A stretch of DNA of 64,000 bases from Granulosicoccus sp045106195 (lineage in GTDB: Bacteria > Pseudomonadota > Gammaproteobacteria > Granulosicoccales > Granulosicoccaceae), in contig JBGCEH010000035.1 of NCBI GenBank assembly GCA_045106195.1, positions 196,957-260,956 on the forward strand, read 5' to 3'. Position 1 is the stretch's first letter. Each line of letters opens with the position of its first letter. Shown here piece after piece: positions 35,035-43,769 of this stretch. The notes under the pieces are model-generated. The model saw only the letters and a program-made list of their open reading frames with translations, was not told where the DNA came from and made no database searches. Made by a program: the position numbers and the translations under genes.

Positions 35035-35301
35035 GATCTCTTCCATTAATAATTTCGTGTATTCGGTATAATTTGTAGATTATCATAGGCCTGTAACAGG
35101 TCTATAAAAATTAAACTTTAGTGTCCCCTTGATGAATGATGCAATGGATTCTAGAGATCCTATGATATAGACGTTTCAGGCAAGCGCTGATTCAAGTTCA
35201 TGTTGACGAGTATTGTGAGAAGACACGCATCATGCAACTGATAAGCAATACTATCTATGCCTTACGCTAATTGCAGCTGGCAGCCTTGAATACACTGGGG
35301 C
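35035..35301. other. cydA promoter region
   Basis: 267 bases upstream of cydA (minus strand) ending at the interrupted ORF at 35302. An AT-rich stretch just upstream of cydA (35045-35115) is the likely promoter. No clear ArcA or FNR site was identified. Confidence 0.35.
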
Positions 35302-35502
35302 TTGGTTCGCATCGATGACATCGTTCTGGTGCATGGATTGGCAAAAACCCATGTACGCACGATCGTTCATGAGCTGGGTCGGGCAGAGCTACTGATTACA
35401 CATTGTGGTCGAAGCGGTGATTTCCAGCTGACGTGACCAGCCAACACCATTGTGGTTGGCGATGTTGTGCGAATGACCAAGAGCCGGATGGATGTTGTCT
35501 AG
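35302..35502 (+). pseudogene. Unrecognised short ORF with an in-frame TGA
   Basis: From TTG 35302 (after GGGG) 44 codons run to TGA 35434-35436, then 21 more codons continue in the same frame to TAG 35500-35502. Composition is protein-like on both sides (RIDDIVLVHGLAKTHVRTIV before; ANTIVVGDVVRMTKSRMDVV after), so a gene fragment with a CGA- or TGG-to-TGA change is plausible. No family is recognised. Confidence 0.3.
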
Positions 35503-35810
35503 TGCTTTTAGTTACCGAGTTCTTTTTACTGGAAGTTTTCGTACGCGGAATGCGTCGATAATAGTCATCATAGGGTGTGAAAAAACCAAAAAATACAGAA
35601 ATATAGTCGTTTACTGCGATAACTGAGCAGTGATTGGCGTAAAGTTTCCTGACACGAAAGAAATATCTACTATAATGCGATGCTAGGTGAATGAAGATAA
35701 TGGTATTGGTAACAGCACCTTGCTGGTGGGTCTTGCGAGCGTTGCGCGACCTTTCCCACTCGTTGTAAATTGCTCTCGATGTTTAGCCAATACGTCCATG
35801 ATCAAATCTT
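35503..35810. other. phaZ upstream region
   Basis: 308 bases before phaZ. A 61-codon open frame at 35687-35872 overlaps the phaZ start and is probably not coding. Promoter for phaZ expected; no operator recognised. Confidence 0.35.
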
Positions 35811-37025
35811 ATGCTCTATTCCTGGTACGACTCGACTCTGAGATCAGCTTCCGCAATGCGGCAATCAGCTGAATTAACACGCTCATTGCTTTCAACGATG
35901 AATCCTTCAGGTGGCCATTGGCCATTGCACAGGTCGATGACTTCAAATCTTGAATTTATCGAATTCGTTACAAAACCCTTTTACAAGCCTGATTTTGAAA
36001 TCAGTTCCGTCACCATCGACGGGGATCACGTTGCGGTTGCCGAAGACGTGGTGATGCATAAGCCTTTTTGCGAACTTCGAAGTTTCAAGCGAACAGGTGC
36101 AAAAGCTACTCAGGAGAAAGTACTGATAGTCGCTCCGATGTCTGGGCACTATGCAACGCTGGTCCGTGAAACCATACAGCGCATGCTCGAGCATTACGAT
36201 GTGTACGTCACTGACTGGATTGATGCTGCTCAGGTACCCCTCGGCGAAGGATGCTTCGATCTGGATGACTACGTGGACTATTGCCGTGAGTTCATGCAAC
36301 TACTGGGTCCGGATTTGCATGTACTTTCGGTGTGCCAGCCAGGACCACCGGTGCTGGCTGCCATCGCACTGATGAGCGAAGACGATGACCCGTGTACACC
36401 GAGCTCCATGGTTTTCTTTGGCAGCCCGATTGATCCTCGAATCAATCCTACGGAACCCAACCGCCTGGCTCAAATGCACTCTCTGCAGAAGTTTGAAAAT
36501 AATGCAATCTGCAAAGTACCTGGCTCGCGTCCCGGTGCTGGCAGATTGGTATATCCCGGTTTTTTGCAGTTATCGGCTTTTGTGAATATGAATCCTGATC
36601 GTCATCGCAAGGCTTATGCAAAATACTATTCGAATTTAATGTCGTCAAAAACCGAAGCTGCCAGTTCTCACGAAAAATTCTACTCTAACTACAACGCAGT
36701 GATGGATATGACTGCAGAATTCTATCTGCAGACAATAGACCGGGTTTTTCACAAAGCCGAGATTGCCAACAACACCATGGTTCATCGGGGCAGACTGGTT
36801 AATCCTGCGGCTATCACGAAAACAAGACTAATGACCATCGAAGGTGAGAAAGACGATGTTACCGGTCAAGGGCAGACACGAGCGGCGATTGAGCTTTGCA
36901 GTGGTTTGCCCTCTAATCACCGTCTGCATCATCTACAAGCAGGTGCTGGTCACTATGGTGTGTTTAGTGGACGGCTATGGCGAAATGAGATTGCACCTGT
37001 GCTGGTGGAATACCTGAAATCCTAA
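35811..37025 (+). CDS. phaZ: Intracellular poly(3-hydroxybutyrate) depolymerase
   Basis: 404 residues, the length of PhaZ1 of Cupriavidus. Starts MLYSWYD as many members do. Alpha/beta-hydrolase fold; the nucleophile is the Cys (C175) in LSVCQPGPP, as in PhaZ1, with the Asp in IEGEKDDVTG (~345) and the His in AGHYGVFSG (~382). It breaks down stored amorphous PHB granules in the cytoplasm. No PHB synthesis genes are adjacent. Confidence 0.9.
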   Translation: MLYSWYDSTLRSASAMRQSAELTRSLLSTMNPSGGHWPLHRSMTSNLEFIEFVTKPFYKPDFEISSVTIDGDHVAVAEDVVMHKPFCELRSFKRTGAKATQEKVLIVAPMSGHYATLVRETIQRMLEHYDVYVTDWIDAAQVPLGEGCFDLDDYVDYCREFMQLLGPDLHVLSVCQPGPPVLAAIALMSEDDDPCTPSSMVFFGSPIDPRINPTEPNRLAQMHSLQKFENNAICKVPGSRPGAGRLVYPGFLQLSAFVNMNPDRHRKAYAKYYSNLMSSKTEAASSHEKFYSNYNAVMDMTAEFYLQTIDRVFHKAEIANNTMVHRGRLVNPAAITKTRLMTIEGEKDDVTGQGQTRAAIELCSGLPSNHRLHHLQAGAGHYGVFSGRLWRNEIAPVLVEYLKS

Positions 37026-37419
37026 CGTACTGTGCAGCCCTTCGGGTGTCGCACAATTTGCGGGTCTGAATGAACGTTTTTACATTCTACTACACCCCGG
37101 CTATCAGCGCTGAAAAGGTTGGCTGGCGGTGCATTGATAGCTATCTTGAATGAAGTAACAACGTTCGACGATTAGCGTTCTGTTTTTCGCAGACCTTACC
37201 CTTATGGGTTCGTCTATAACGGTCTTTGGCGAAACGATAGAATGGTTACAATCGCCAGTACGCGGCATCGTGACCCCGTCACACTGTTCACAGCATTGAC
37301 ATAGCAAGCACATCTAGGGTTTGTTGATTGGCCGGGAAAAAACCAAATGTGGATAATTCGCTAATTAAAGGCTCGCTAACACCGAAGTCACGCGTGTTTT
37401 CGCCCTGCAGCACAATTTT
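37026..37419. other. Intergenic region between convergent phaZ and the betaine ATPase gene
   Basis: 394 bases at the 3' ends of two convergent genes. No coding signal. No strong terminator stem was seen by eye. Confidence 0.4.
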
Positions 37420-38481
37420 TCAGTAATTGCGTGCTCCAGCTTCAGAAGCGATGCGCGGAACCAGTGCCCTGACCAGACTGGTCATCTCCAGGGTGCCGAC
37501 AGCCTCGTTGTCGCGCATGACGATGTAAGCATGCGAAGTATCACCCCCTGACCGTGCGATCATGCTCTCCAGTGTATCGTCATACTGCACTTCGCCATGT
37601 GCATCTCTTGGTATGGTGCCATTAGTCAGTGGGGTCATGATCGAACGAATGCGTAGCACTCGCGCGCGGTTTATATCGCTTACAAAATCTTCGATATAAG
37701 GATCGTTGGGGTTAAGAAGAATATGTTGCGGTTCACCCTGCTGAACAATATAACCGTCTTTAAGTATCACCAAATGATCAGCCAGTTTCAGTGCTTCATC
37801 AAGATCATGCGTGATGAATACAATGGTTTTTTGTAGCTCTTGCTGCAATTCCAGTAGCAGGTCTTGCATATCAGTCCTTATAAGCGGATCAAGTGCAGAG
37901 AACGCTTCGTCCATGAGCATGATAGGAGAGTTTGATGTCAGCGCACGCGCGATGCCTACGCGTTGTTGCATGCCGCCAGAGAGCTGGTGAGGGTAGTGGT
38001 CACCAAAGCCTTGAAGGCCCACCCGATTAAGCCATTTGTCAGCCTCGACCAGATACTCGCGTTTTGAAACGCCGCGTACATGCAACATCGTACCTGCGTT
38101 TTCTGCCACGGTACGATGAGGCAGGAGAGCAAATTTCTGGAAAACCATCGACATTACCAAACGGCGCAGGTTGCGAAGTTTTTCGTCGTCGTAGGCAAGT
38201 ACATCATCGCCATCGACCTCTATCCGGCCAGCTGTGGGTTCAATCAAGCGATTCAGGTGACGAATAAGGGTTGATTTACCTGAACCGGACAATCCCATGA
38301 TGACCGTGATGGCACCGGCGCGGATGTCGATGTTAATGTCTTTTAAGCCCAACACATGTTTGTGCTGATTGAGCAGATCGACTTTTGAGATGCCGCTCTG
38401 AACATGCTGCAGAGCCGTGGCCGGGTCAGAACCGAATATCTTGTACAGATTCCTGATTGAGACTTTTATGTCGTTACGCAC
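37420..38481 (-). CDS. proV: Glycine betaine/proline-type ABC transporter ATPase
   Basis: 353 residues. Conserved N-terminal block NLYKIFG and GLKDINIDIRAGAI of ProV/OpuAA, Walker A GLSGSGKSTLIRHLNRL (~58-74), FQKFALLPHRTVAEN Q-loop, signature LSGGMQQRVGIARAL, Walker B MLMDEAFSALDPLIR and H-loop ITHDLDEALKLAD. A CBS-like tail (~280-340) is short, with one repeat visible. It appears intact, but the permease and binding protein upstream are damaged. Confidence 0.9.
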   Translation of the reverse strand: MRNDIKVSIRNLYKIFGSDPATALQHVQSGISKVDLLNQHKHVLGLKDINIDIRAGAITVIMGLSGSGKSTLIRHLNRLIEPTAGRIEVDGDDVLAYDDEKLRNLRRLVMSMVFQKFALLPHRTVAENAGTMLHVRGVSKREYLVEADKWLNRVGLQGFGDHYPHQLSGGMQQRVGIARALTSNSPIMLMDEAFSALDPLIRTDMQDLLLELQQELQKTIVFITHDLDEALKLADHLVILKDGYIVQQGEPQHILLNPNDPYIEDFVSDINRARVLRIRSIMTPLTNGTIPRDAHGEVQYDDTLESMIARSGGDTSHAYIVMRDNEAVGTLEMTSLVRALVPRIASEAGARNY

Positions 38482-38495
38482 AGTAGTAATCTCGA

Positions 38496-39062
38496 TTATC
38501 CGGGTTGAGAAGCGTTGACACGATCAAGTGCGGCTTTGGTAACGCGATCGAGAACTATAGCGAGGAGCACCACACCAAATCCTGCGACCAGGCCGACGCC
38601 AAGCTCAAGATTGCGAATGCCACGCAGCACCAGCACACCCAGGCCGGGTGCCGAGACCAGTGAGGCGATTACTACCATGGCAAGACTCATCATGATGGTC
38701 TGGTTAACGCCTGCCATGATGTTGGGCAAGGCTAAGGGAATCTGTACACCAAACAGTTTCTGTCGATCGGTCATGCCAAACGAATCAGCAGCCTCGATAA
38801 CATCTTTATCCACCAGCCGTATACCAAGATTGGTCAGGCGTATCACCGGAACAATGGCATAGAGGATGATGGCAATCCCGTAGAGTTTGGGTTCAGTGAT
38901 TGAAAAAAGAAAGATCAGTGGTATCAGATAGACAAACGGTGGCAAGGTCTGCAGCATGTCCAGTATCGGAATTACTATTCGTTGCAGTCTGTCACTGCGC
39001 GACATGGCGATGCCAATGGGGACCCCAAGCGCGAAGGCCAAGTCTGTCAAACACGAAACCAT
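38496..39062 (-). pseudogene. proW: Glycine betaine ABC permease (ProW-type) lacking its N-terminal third
   Basis: 188 residues, against ~280 or more for OpuAB/ProW. It begins directly in the conserved GVPIGIAMSRSDRLQRIVIP block and continues through QTLPPFVYLIP, VIRLTNLGIRLVDKDVIEAA (EAA loop) and MSLAMVVIASLVSAPGLG, all intact. The expected ~95 N-terminal residues are absent: upstream of ATG 39062 the frame meets TGA six codons away, and only 139 bases separate it from the binding-protein stop. A deletion, perhaps with a frameshift, has removed the 5' part. Probably non-functional. Confidence 0.7.
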
Positions 39063-39160
39063 AAAACGCCATCGAGATCAGGTCCTTACGGTTTGAGCGT
39101 TGTGGTCGCCAAGCTAATTTGGGAAACTTTTACCGGAAATTACGACTAGTTTGTTGGGTA

Positions 39161-39193
39161 TTCCACCGGACGGCTATGGTGCGCCCGGTGGAA
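39161..39193. repeat. Hairpin between the binding-protein and permease remnant
   Basis: TTCCACCGG (39161-39169) and CCGGTGGAA (39185-39193) form a perfect 9-base stem with a 15-base loop, 9 bases after the binding-protein stop. It may be an mRNA-stabilising or attenuating stem after a highly expressed binding-protein gene; there is no long U tract. Confidence 0.55.
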
Positions 39194-39201
39194 ATACTGA
39201 C

Positions 39202-40176
39202 CTACTTGATCAATGCACTGAGTTTTTCGCGCGCAGCATCATCCACCCAGGCTGACCAGACATCGGAATGGTTGCTAAGGAAGTACACAGCGGCTTCTTC
39301 TGCCGAGGCGCTCTGGGCTTCTTTCCAGGCCAGCAGGCTGTTTAGAAGCTCGACATCAAAACTGACGTTACTCATCAATGCGGACACCTCGGGCTCGCGT
39401 TCAGTGAGTTCTGTATTGACAACTGTCAGTACCGGGGCAGGTGGGAAGTCTGAGACCGAAGCATCAGGGTTGTCTGCATTGCCATTGGCTAAATGTGCTT
39501 CCACGTCGATATCACCGAGTATCACTTGAGCCATCGGATATTTTCCCAGTACAGCTGTCGGTGCCCAGTAATAACCAAACCACGGCTTCTTGTCTTCATA
39601 GGCCGATGCGATGGAAGTACCCAGGGTCTCGCCCGAACCGTGATCAAATATTTCCATGGTGTCGCGTAGGTTTAATGCTGTAATTAGATTGTCATTGACG
39701 ATGCGGCATCCCCAGCCGTCAGGACAATTATTGAACTTGCCGCCGACCAGTTCGGGATTAGCCATTACGCCTTCGATAGTGAGCAGTTCAGGGTTTGAAT
39801 CCGCCAAGTACTGAGGAATCCACCAACCTTCAACGCCGCCCGGATTCAGGACTTCAGTGAGTCGTGTTACTTTTCCATCAGCCTCCATCTTGGAAAAAAC
39901 GTCGCCAGTTGAATTGAGCCACAGTTCTGTCACGATATCGGGCTCACCATTTTCCGCCAACGATGCTACGGATGTCATAGTGGCAGATGGCACTTTTTCG
40001 ACTGAGCAGCCGTAACCTTGTTCCATCAAAAATTTCGAGACTTCAGTGACGATCTGGGCGGATGCCCAGTTCATTTCGGTGATGGAGACTTCTCCGCATT
40101 CTGCGGTTGCAGGTGATGTTATGGACATCACCCCAAGCGACACAATGCCGGTAAAGAGTTTTTAAAATTTTCTCAT
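39202..40176 (-). pseudogene. proX: Glycine betaine ABC binding protein (ProX/OpuAC type) with TAA in the signal peptide
   Basis: From ATG 40176 the frame reads MRKF, TAA (40162-40164), then KLFTGIVSLGVMSITSPATA-ECG, a normal signal peptide except for the stop at codon 5. The mature part is complete: MNWASAQIVTEVSKFLMEQG, TELWLNSTGDVF, PWFGYYWAPTAVLGKYPM and a final SDVWSAWVDDAAREKLSAL, all typical of the OpuAC fold. Translation could restart at GTG 40143 but would lack the basic start of the signal peptide and so probably stay in the cytoplasm. Together with the truncated permease this marks the transporter as decayed. Confidence 0.75.
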
Positions 40177-40526
40177 CTAGTTTTCCAGGATAGTTTTATG
40201 CTGCCCCTTTTGTGCTGACAGAGCGTGACCCGGGGCATTCTGGTTTCGCTTGATGTAGTACAAGATATTCGGAAACACGGATACGGCGCGTGTTTTCAAT
40301 ATGCGGGGCGAACAAAACGTTGTTTTTTTGAAATATGCCCCGCGCATATCATAAGCGGTTCTTGTAGAGATAGCTAAGGATAGCGAGAAAAGTTTTGCGA
40401 AACTGATTTGTCAAGTCACTATTTAAAAAGAATTGCAAAGATGTGACCAGATAGCCGATATACTAAGCAGTGGTCATAGAAAATGTGCCGCCAATATACT
40501 GTTGAAACTGTTGCATGGTTTGTCTC
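40177..40526. other. Promoter region of the betaine operon
   Basis: 350 bases. GCGGGGC near 40304 and GCCCCGC near 40338 form an inverted repeat around an A/T-rich loop, possibly an operator or stem. AT-rich blocks follow to 40500. No gene recognised. Confidence 0.35.
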
Positions 40527-40676
40527 TTAGCCGAATGCGGGCATGACATCATTGATGAATCGTTCCAGCGATGCCTTCTTTTTCTCGAAGCTTACGCCGT
40601 TGAGCCGTGCGACGCGATACACAAGATGACGATAACGAGCAGCGACAGCTCCTGCAATCATTGCCCCCACGGAGTT
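40527..40676 (-). pseudogene. C-terminal fragment of an unidentified enzyme (luciferase-like monooxygenase suspected)
   Basis: 49 codons are open from 40676 to the TAA at 40527-40529, ending FEKKKASLERFINDVMPAFG. The start is missing: a TAG lies immediately upstream (40677-40679). The closing LERFINDVMPAF pattern resembles the C-terminus of luciferase-like flavin oxidoreductases, but the piece is too short to be sure. It abuts, head to head, the 5'-truncated GntR fragment on the other strand, which suggests a deletion that took both 5' ends and the shared promoter. Confidence 0.4.
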
Positions 40677-40950
40677 CTACCGGATCATTTTTAATCAAGC
40701 GGGGAACACGGTGGCATGGGTCATTGTGCAACGCCTCGATAGACGTATTAGTCGCTTGCGTGCATTGACGTTGTCAGTTAGTGATCGAGAGCAATCAGGT
40801 ATCAATCACATGAAGGCTATACATGATGCGATTGTGAGTAAGGATTCAACCGCTGTACGTCTTGCAGTTGAAGCTGATATAGATGATGCGTCAACGATTG
40901 CAGTACGATTACTCAGTAACGAGGCAGAACGGGAGGTTGCAGGTGGCTAA
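40636..40950 (+). pseudogene. C-terminal (FCD) fragment of a GntR-family regulator
   Basis: The frame is open from 40636 (after TAA 40633-40635) to TAA 40948-40950. The coding match starts near 40672 (EFYRIIFNQAGNTVAWVIVQ) and continues with LDRRISRLRALTLSVSDREQ, the HMKAIHDAIVSKDSTAVRLA helix pair and a final ASTIAVRLL, the closing half of an FCD effector domain. The DNA-binding domain is absent, so it is a remnant. Its end overlaps the following DUF1330 gene by 8 bases, showing they were once an operon. Confidence 0.65.
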
Positions 40951-41239
40951 AGGTTATTGGATTGCGTTTGTCAATGTCACTGATCCGGAAGCTTACGCGG
41001 CCTATCAATAACTGGCACCATCTGTCTTCACCAAGTACGGCGCACGCTTTCTGGCCCGGGGCGATCATGGCAAGACATTTGAAGGGCAAGATTGGGAACG
41101 GCATGTTGTTATTGAATTAGATAGCAGGGAGCAGACAGTGCCTTGTTACAACTCTGCTGAATACAAGTCAGCCCGCAAGCTTCGCTCTTCAGTCTGTGAA
41201 GCCAATATCGTGATTATGGAGGGATTGTTACCCGCTTAG
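40943..41239 (+). pseudogene. DUF1330-family gene broken by an in-frame TAA
   Basis: GTG 40943 starts AKGYWIAFVNVTDPEAYAAYQ, the typical DUF1330 N-terminus; codon 23 is TAA (41009-41011), after which the same frame continues LAPSVFTKYGARFLARGDHG, then SAEYKSARKLR, to TAG 41237-41239. Total 98 codons equals the family length. A Lys or Gln codon mutated to TAA is the simplest reading. DUF1330 proteins are small ferredoxin-like-fold dimers of unclear function, often near degradation genes. Confidence 0.75.
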
Positions 41240-41290
41240 ACGAACTCTCAGGGTAGTTTCAATTTCTCTGTCATAGCGTCTGAATAAACA

Positions 41291-42544
41291 TCAATTACAG
41301 TTACCTTGAGTCAGCAGTTTATCGCTCAGTCGTCTCGCACCATCAACCGCCTTGCAGGCGTTGACTGTTCCAGTTTCGGAATTTGCCGTACTTGTCAGCA
41401 ATTCTGTGAGTTCAGTGGGTGTCAACGCTGGCGATACGCTTCTAATCAGTGCGGCAAGTCCGGTGATATGTGCTGTTGAAAAAGAAGTGCCATCAAAAAA
41501 GTCGTATTGTTCATTTGGTTTGATACTGAGTACGCTACGGCCAGGTGCGTTGATTAACGCAGATTTCATGTTTGGCATATCAACCGCTATGGTTCCCGCA
41601 ACGGATATTGGGAACGCCTCTTCATCATGAGTTGGTTTTGCACCTACTACAACGATGTTCCGGGCCAGTGCTTCCAGTACCAGGCGCTCCAGTAGAGGGT
41701 CTGGTGGCCCTGTAAGGCTCAAATTGATGATATCCACTTCCTGGGCAATGGAGTAGTTAATTGCCTTGGCGAGGGTAAGTGAGTTACATACGGCCTTGCT
41801 GTCGTCCTCACTGCTATGCCAGCAAGCTTTGAGAGCCAGAAGTGTCGCATCCGGAGCCATGCCCACCATACCAGTCTCGTTATCTGCATTGGCGGCAATA
41901 ACACCGCCCACTGCCGTGCCGTGAGTATCAGAACGAAACGTTGTTTCGTCATTGTCAACGAAATTTCTTGTTAACTCTGTGCTGGACAAAAGTTCTGAAT
42001 GGGCGCTGTCTATTCCGGTATCTATAACGGCTATCCTGACGCCTTGACCGCGCGTCCATTGATGAGAACTTAGGGCCTCGATTGAATGGATGCCGTGTTG
42101 CATTGAAAGGTAGGGATCGTTGTATTCCTGAGCCTGTGTGCCAAAGGTTTGCACAATCTGGGCTGTTTCCACGCCTTGTTCCTTTTGCAAGGCGTTAACC
42201 ACGGCTTCCCTGCTGTTGGGATCTTCGACTTCGAAGACAACGCAAAAGACGTCGATTGTTGCCAGCGGCCAGTTCGCAACACGCGTGAGTGCGTGCCTCG
42301 AGGTAAGCCCGTCAATAAACTCTGCGTAGGGTGCAGGTAACTCTCCGCCAATCGGTACTTGCTTGAGCTCGGTTAATCGAGCATGGAAATCCGATGTTAA
42401 CGTGATCAGAACAAGGGCAGGTTCCAGATTTTGGTCGTAGTGGCCAAACGTCTGATCGGTGACAAAACTGCCTGGTTTCGATGCAGGGGATACGCACGCT
42501 GTTGCAACGATACACAGCCACAAAATCATTAGGTATCTAACCAT
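41291..42544 (-). CDS. Subtilisin-like (S8) serine protease, lipoprotein
   Basis: 417 residues from ATG 42544, which gives a lipoprotein signal MVRYLMILWLCIVATAC with lipobox VATAC (Cys17); a start 11 codons upstream would bury it. A ~130-residue pro-region (possible inhibitor) is followed by the peptidase S8 domain with D175 in VIDTG, H208 in DTHGTAVGG and S354 in GTSFSTAHITG. Predicted to sit on the periplasmic face or outer membrane. It is followed by no gene on its strand and lies beside two RTX-like proteins, which may be substrates or partners. Confidence 0.88.
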   Translation of the reverse strand: MVRYLMILWLCIVATACVSPASKPGSFVTDQTFGHYDQNLEPALVLITLTSDFHARLTELKQVPIGGELPAPYAEFIDGLTSRHALTRVANWPLATIDVFCVVFEVEDPNSREAVVNALQKEQGVETAQIVQTFGTQAQEYNDPYLSMQHGIHSIEALSSHQWTRGQGVRIAVIDTGIDSAHSELLSSTELTRNFVDNDETTFRSDTHGTAVGGVIAANADNETGMVGMAPDATLLALKACWHSSEDDSKAVCNSLTLAKAINYSIAQEVDIINLSLTGPPDPLLERLVLEALARNIVVVGAKPTHDEEAFPISVAGTIAVDMPNMKSALINAPGRSVLSIKPNEQYDFFDGTSFSTAHITGLAALIRSVSPALTPTELTELLTSTANSETGTVNACKAVDGARRLSDKLLTQGNCN

Positions 42545-42694
42545 GATATATATAGTCTCTTGTGGTGATATTCGCAATATGGCACTAACTTAACATAAAC
42601 AGTAATGTTTAAAGTCAGTGCCACATATCGATGGCTCAGTTACGTTAGCTGATGAATTTTGCAGACGATTCAAGTGGGTTCGATTGACCCGTCT

Positions 42695-43732
42695 TTAGCG
42701 GATCTGGCGTTGAACTGATGGGGACAAGTCAGACAGCGCTGCGACGGTCGGTGGGTAGGTCGTGATATCCAGTACTTCAATGTTGTCCGTTCCACCTCCA
42801 TCGACAATCTCACGTTTTGTGCACACAACATATTCAACGTTACGTAGATTCAACCCGACGCGCAATCCGTCGTCATCGGTGCGTTCACCCGTATCAAAAG
42901 CGTTGGCGACCCCGCGCAGGCTGAATCGAACCAGATGATCAAGAGACAATGCAGCTAATTCTGCCGGATTGGTAGAAATGTCTAGTACCGTACAAAAGCC
43001 CGGTGAAGTAGCTACATTCACAATGGGAAGACTGGTCTGGGGATCGAGAAATATCCCATCGAAATTCCCACTGCCGTCAGTGCCTGGTGGGCTTACGTTG
43101 AAAAACGGAGCGCCTGCGGTGTTGGCGTTGTTGTCACGTTGCTCTCCCAGAAGGCCAAAAGCGATAACATCCGTTCCCGGACCGCCGTCAAAAAAGTCGC
43201 TTCCATCGCCCGGTGACCAGATGAATAGATCATCACCAGCGCCACCGAACGCGCGGTCACGATTATCTGCACCGCGATCGTCGCCATCCACACTGGAATT
43301 GAAATCTTCGGTTCCACCGATGAGGACATCATCCCCGTCACCCCCTATCAGGACATCAACGCCCAAGGCGCCGATCAGGACGTTGTTACCGGGTCCTCCT
43401 TGCAGTACATCACCGCTCCGCAGGCTTTGATTGGGTGAACCCCCGGGGCCATCAGGATTTAATGATAACAGTGAACTTCCGATATTGTTCCGGTCATTGC
43501 CTTGTAAAACATCCACGAGTTGATCCTGTTGAGGTGGCTCGACAGCATCAGGCTGAGGTGATTCGACAGGACCTGGTTGCGGCGTCATAACAGGGCCCGC
43601 CTGAGGTGTAGCAGGCTGCGTAGCTTCATTGTCCGAGTTACTGCAACCGACAAGCAGGACTGTGATAACAGAGAGCATACCCAGCTTGCTGGCTGTGGGT
43701 GGTAATAATGTAGAAATACGATTGGATTTCAT
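42695..43732 (-). CDS. RTX-like calcium-binding repeat lipoprotein
   Basis: About 345 residues from ATG 43732, giving the lipoprotein signal MKSNRISTLLPPTASKLGML ending in VLLVGC; 28 upstream codons in frame are not part of it. After a Pro/Gln-rich linker come hemolysin-type nonapeptide repeats (GGPGNNVLIG, GGDGDDVLIG, GGAGDDLFIW, GGPGTDVIAF). The C-terminal ~150 residues (LDHLVRFSLRGVANAF, LNLRNVEYVVC) match the paralogue at 43770-44654. Likely binds Ca2+ outside the cell; no LapG/T1SS C-terminal signal recognised. Confidence 0.8.
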   Translation of the reverse strand: MKSNRISTLLPPTASKLGMLSVITVLLVGCSNSDNEATQPATPQAGPVMTPQPGPVESPQPDAVEPPQQDQLVDVLQGNDRNNIGSSLLSLNPDGPGGSPNQSLRSGDVLQGGPGNNVLIGALGVDVLIGGDGDDVLIGGTEDFNSSVDGDDRGADNRDRAFGGAGDDLFIWSPGDGSDFFDGGPGTDVIAFGLLGEQRDNNANTAGAPFFNVSPPGTDGSGNFDGIFLDPQTSLPIVNVATSPGFCTVLDISTNPAELAALSLDHLVRFSLRGVANAFDTGERTDDDGLRVGLNLRNVEYVVCTKREIVDGGGTDNIEVLDITTYPPTVAALSDLSPSVQRQIR

Positions 43733-43769
43733 GATAGCGATACTCCAGATATGTGTGTGGATGAGTGAT

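Noticed and set aside
14341..41239. Stop-codon reassignment or selenocysteine/pyrrolysine readthrough as an explanation for internal stops
   Set aside because: TAG, TGA and TAA all occur as internal stops, all three end intact genes nearby, and no SECIS-like context or matching tRNA was seen.
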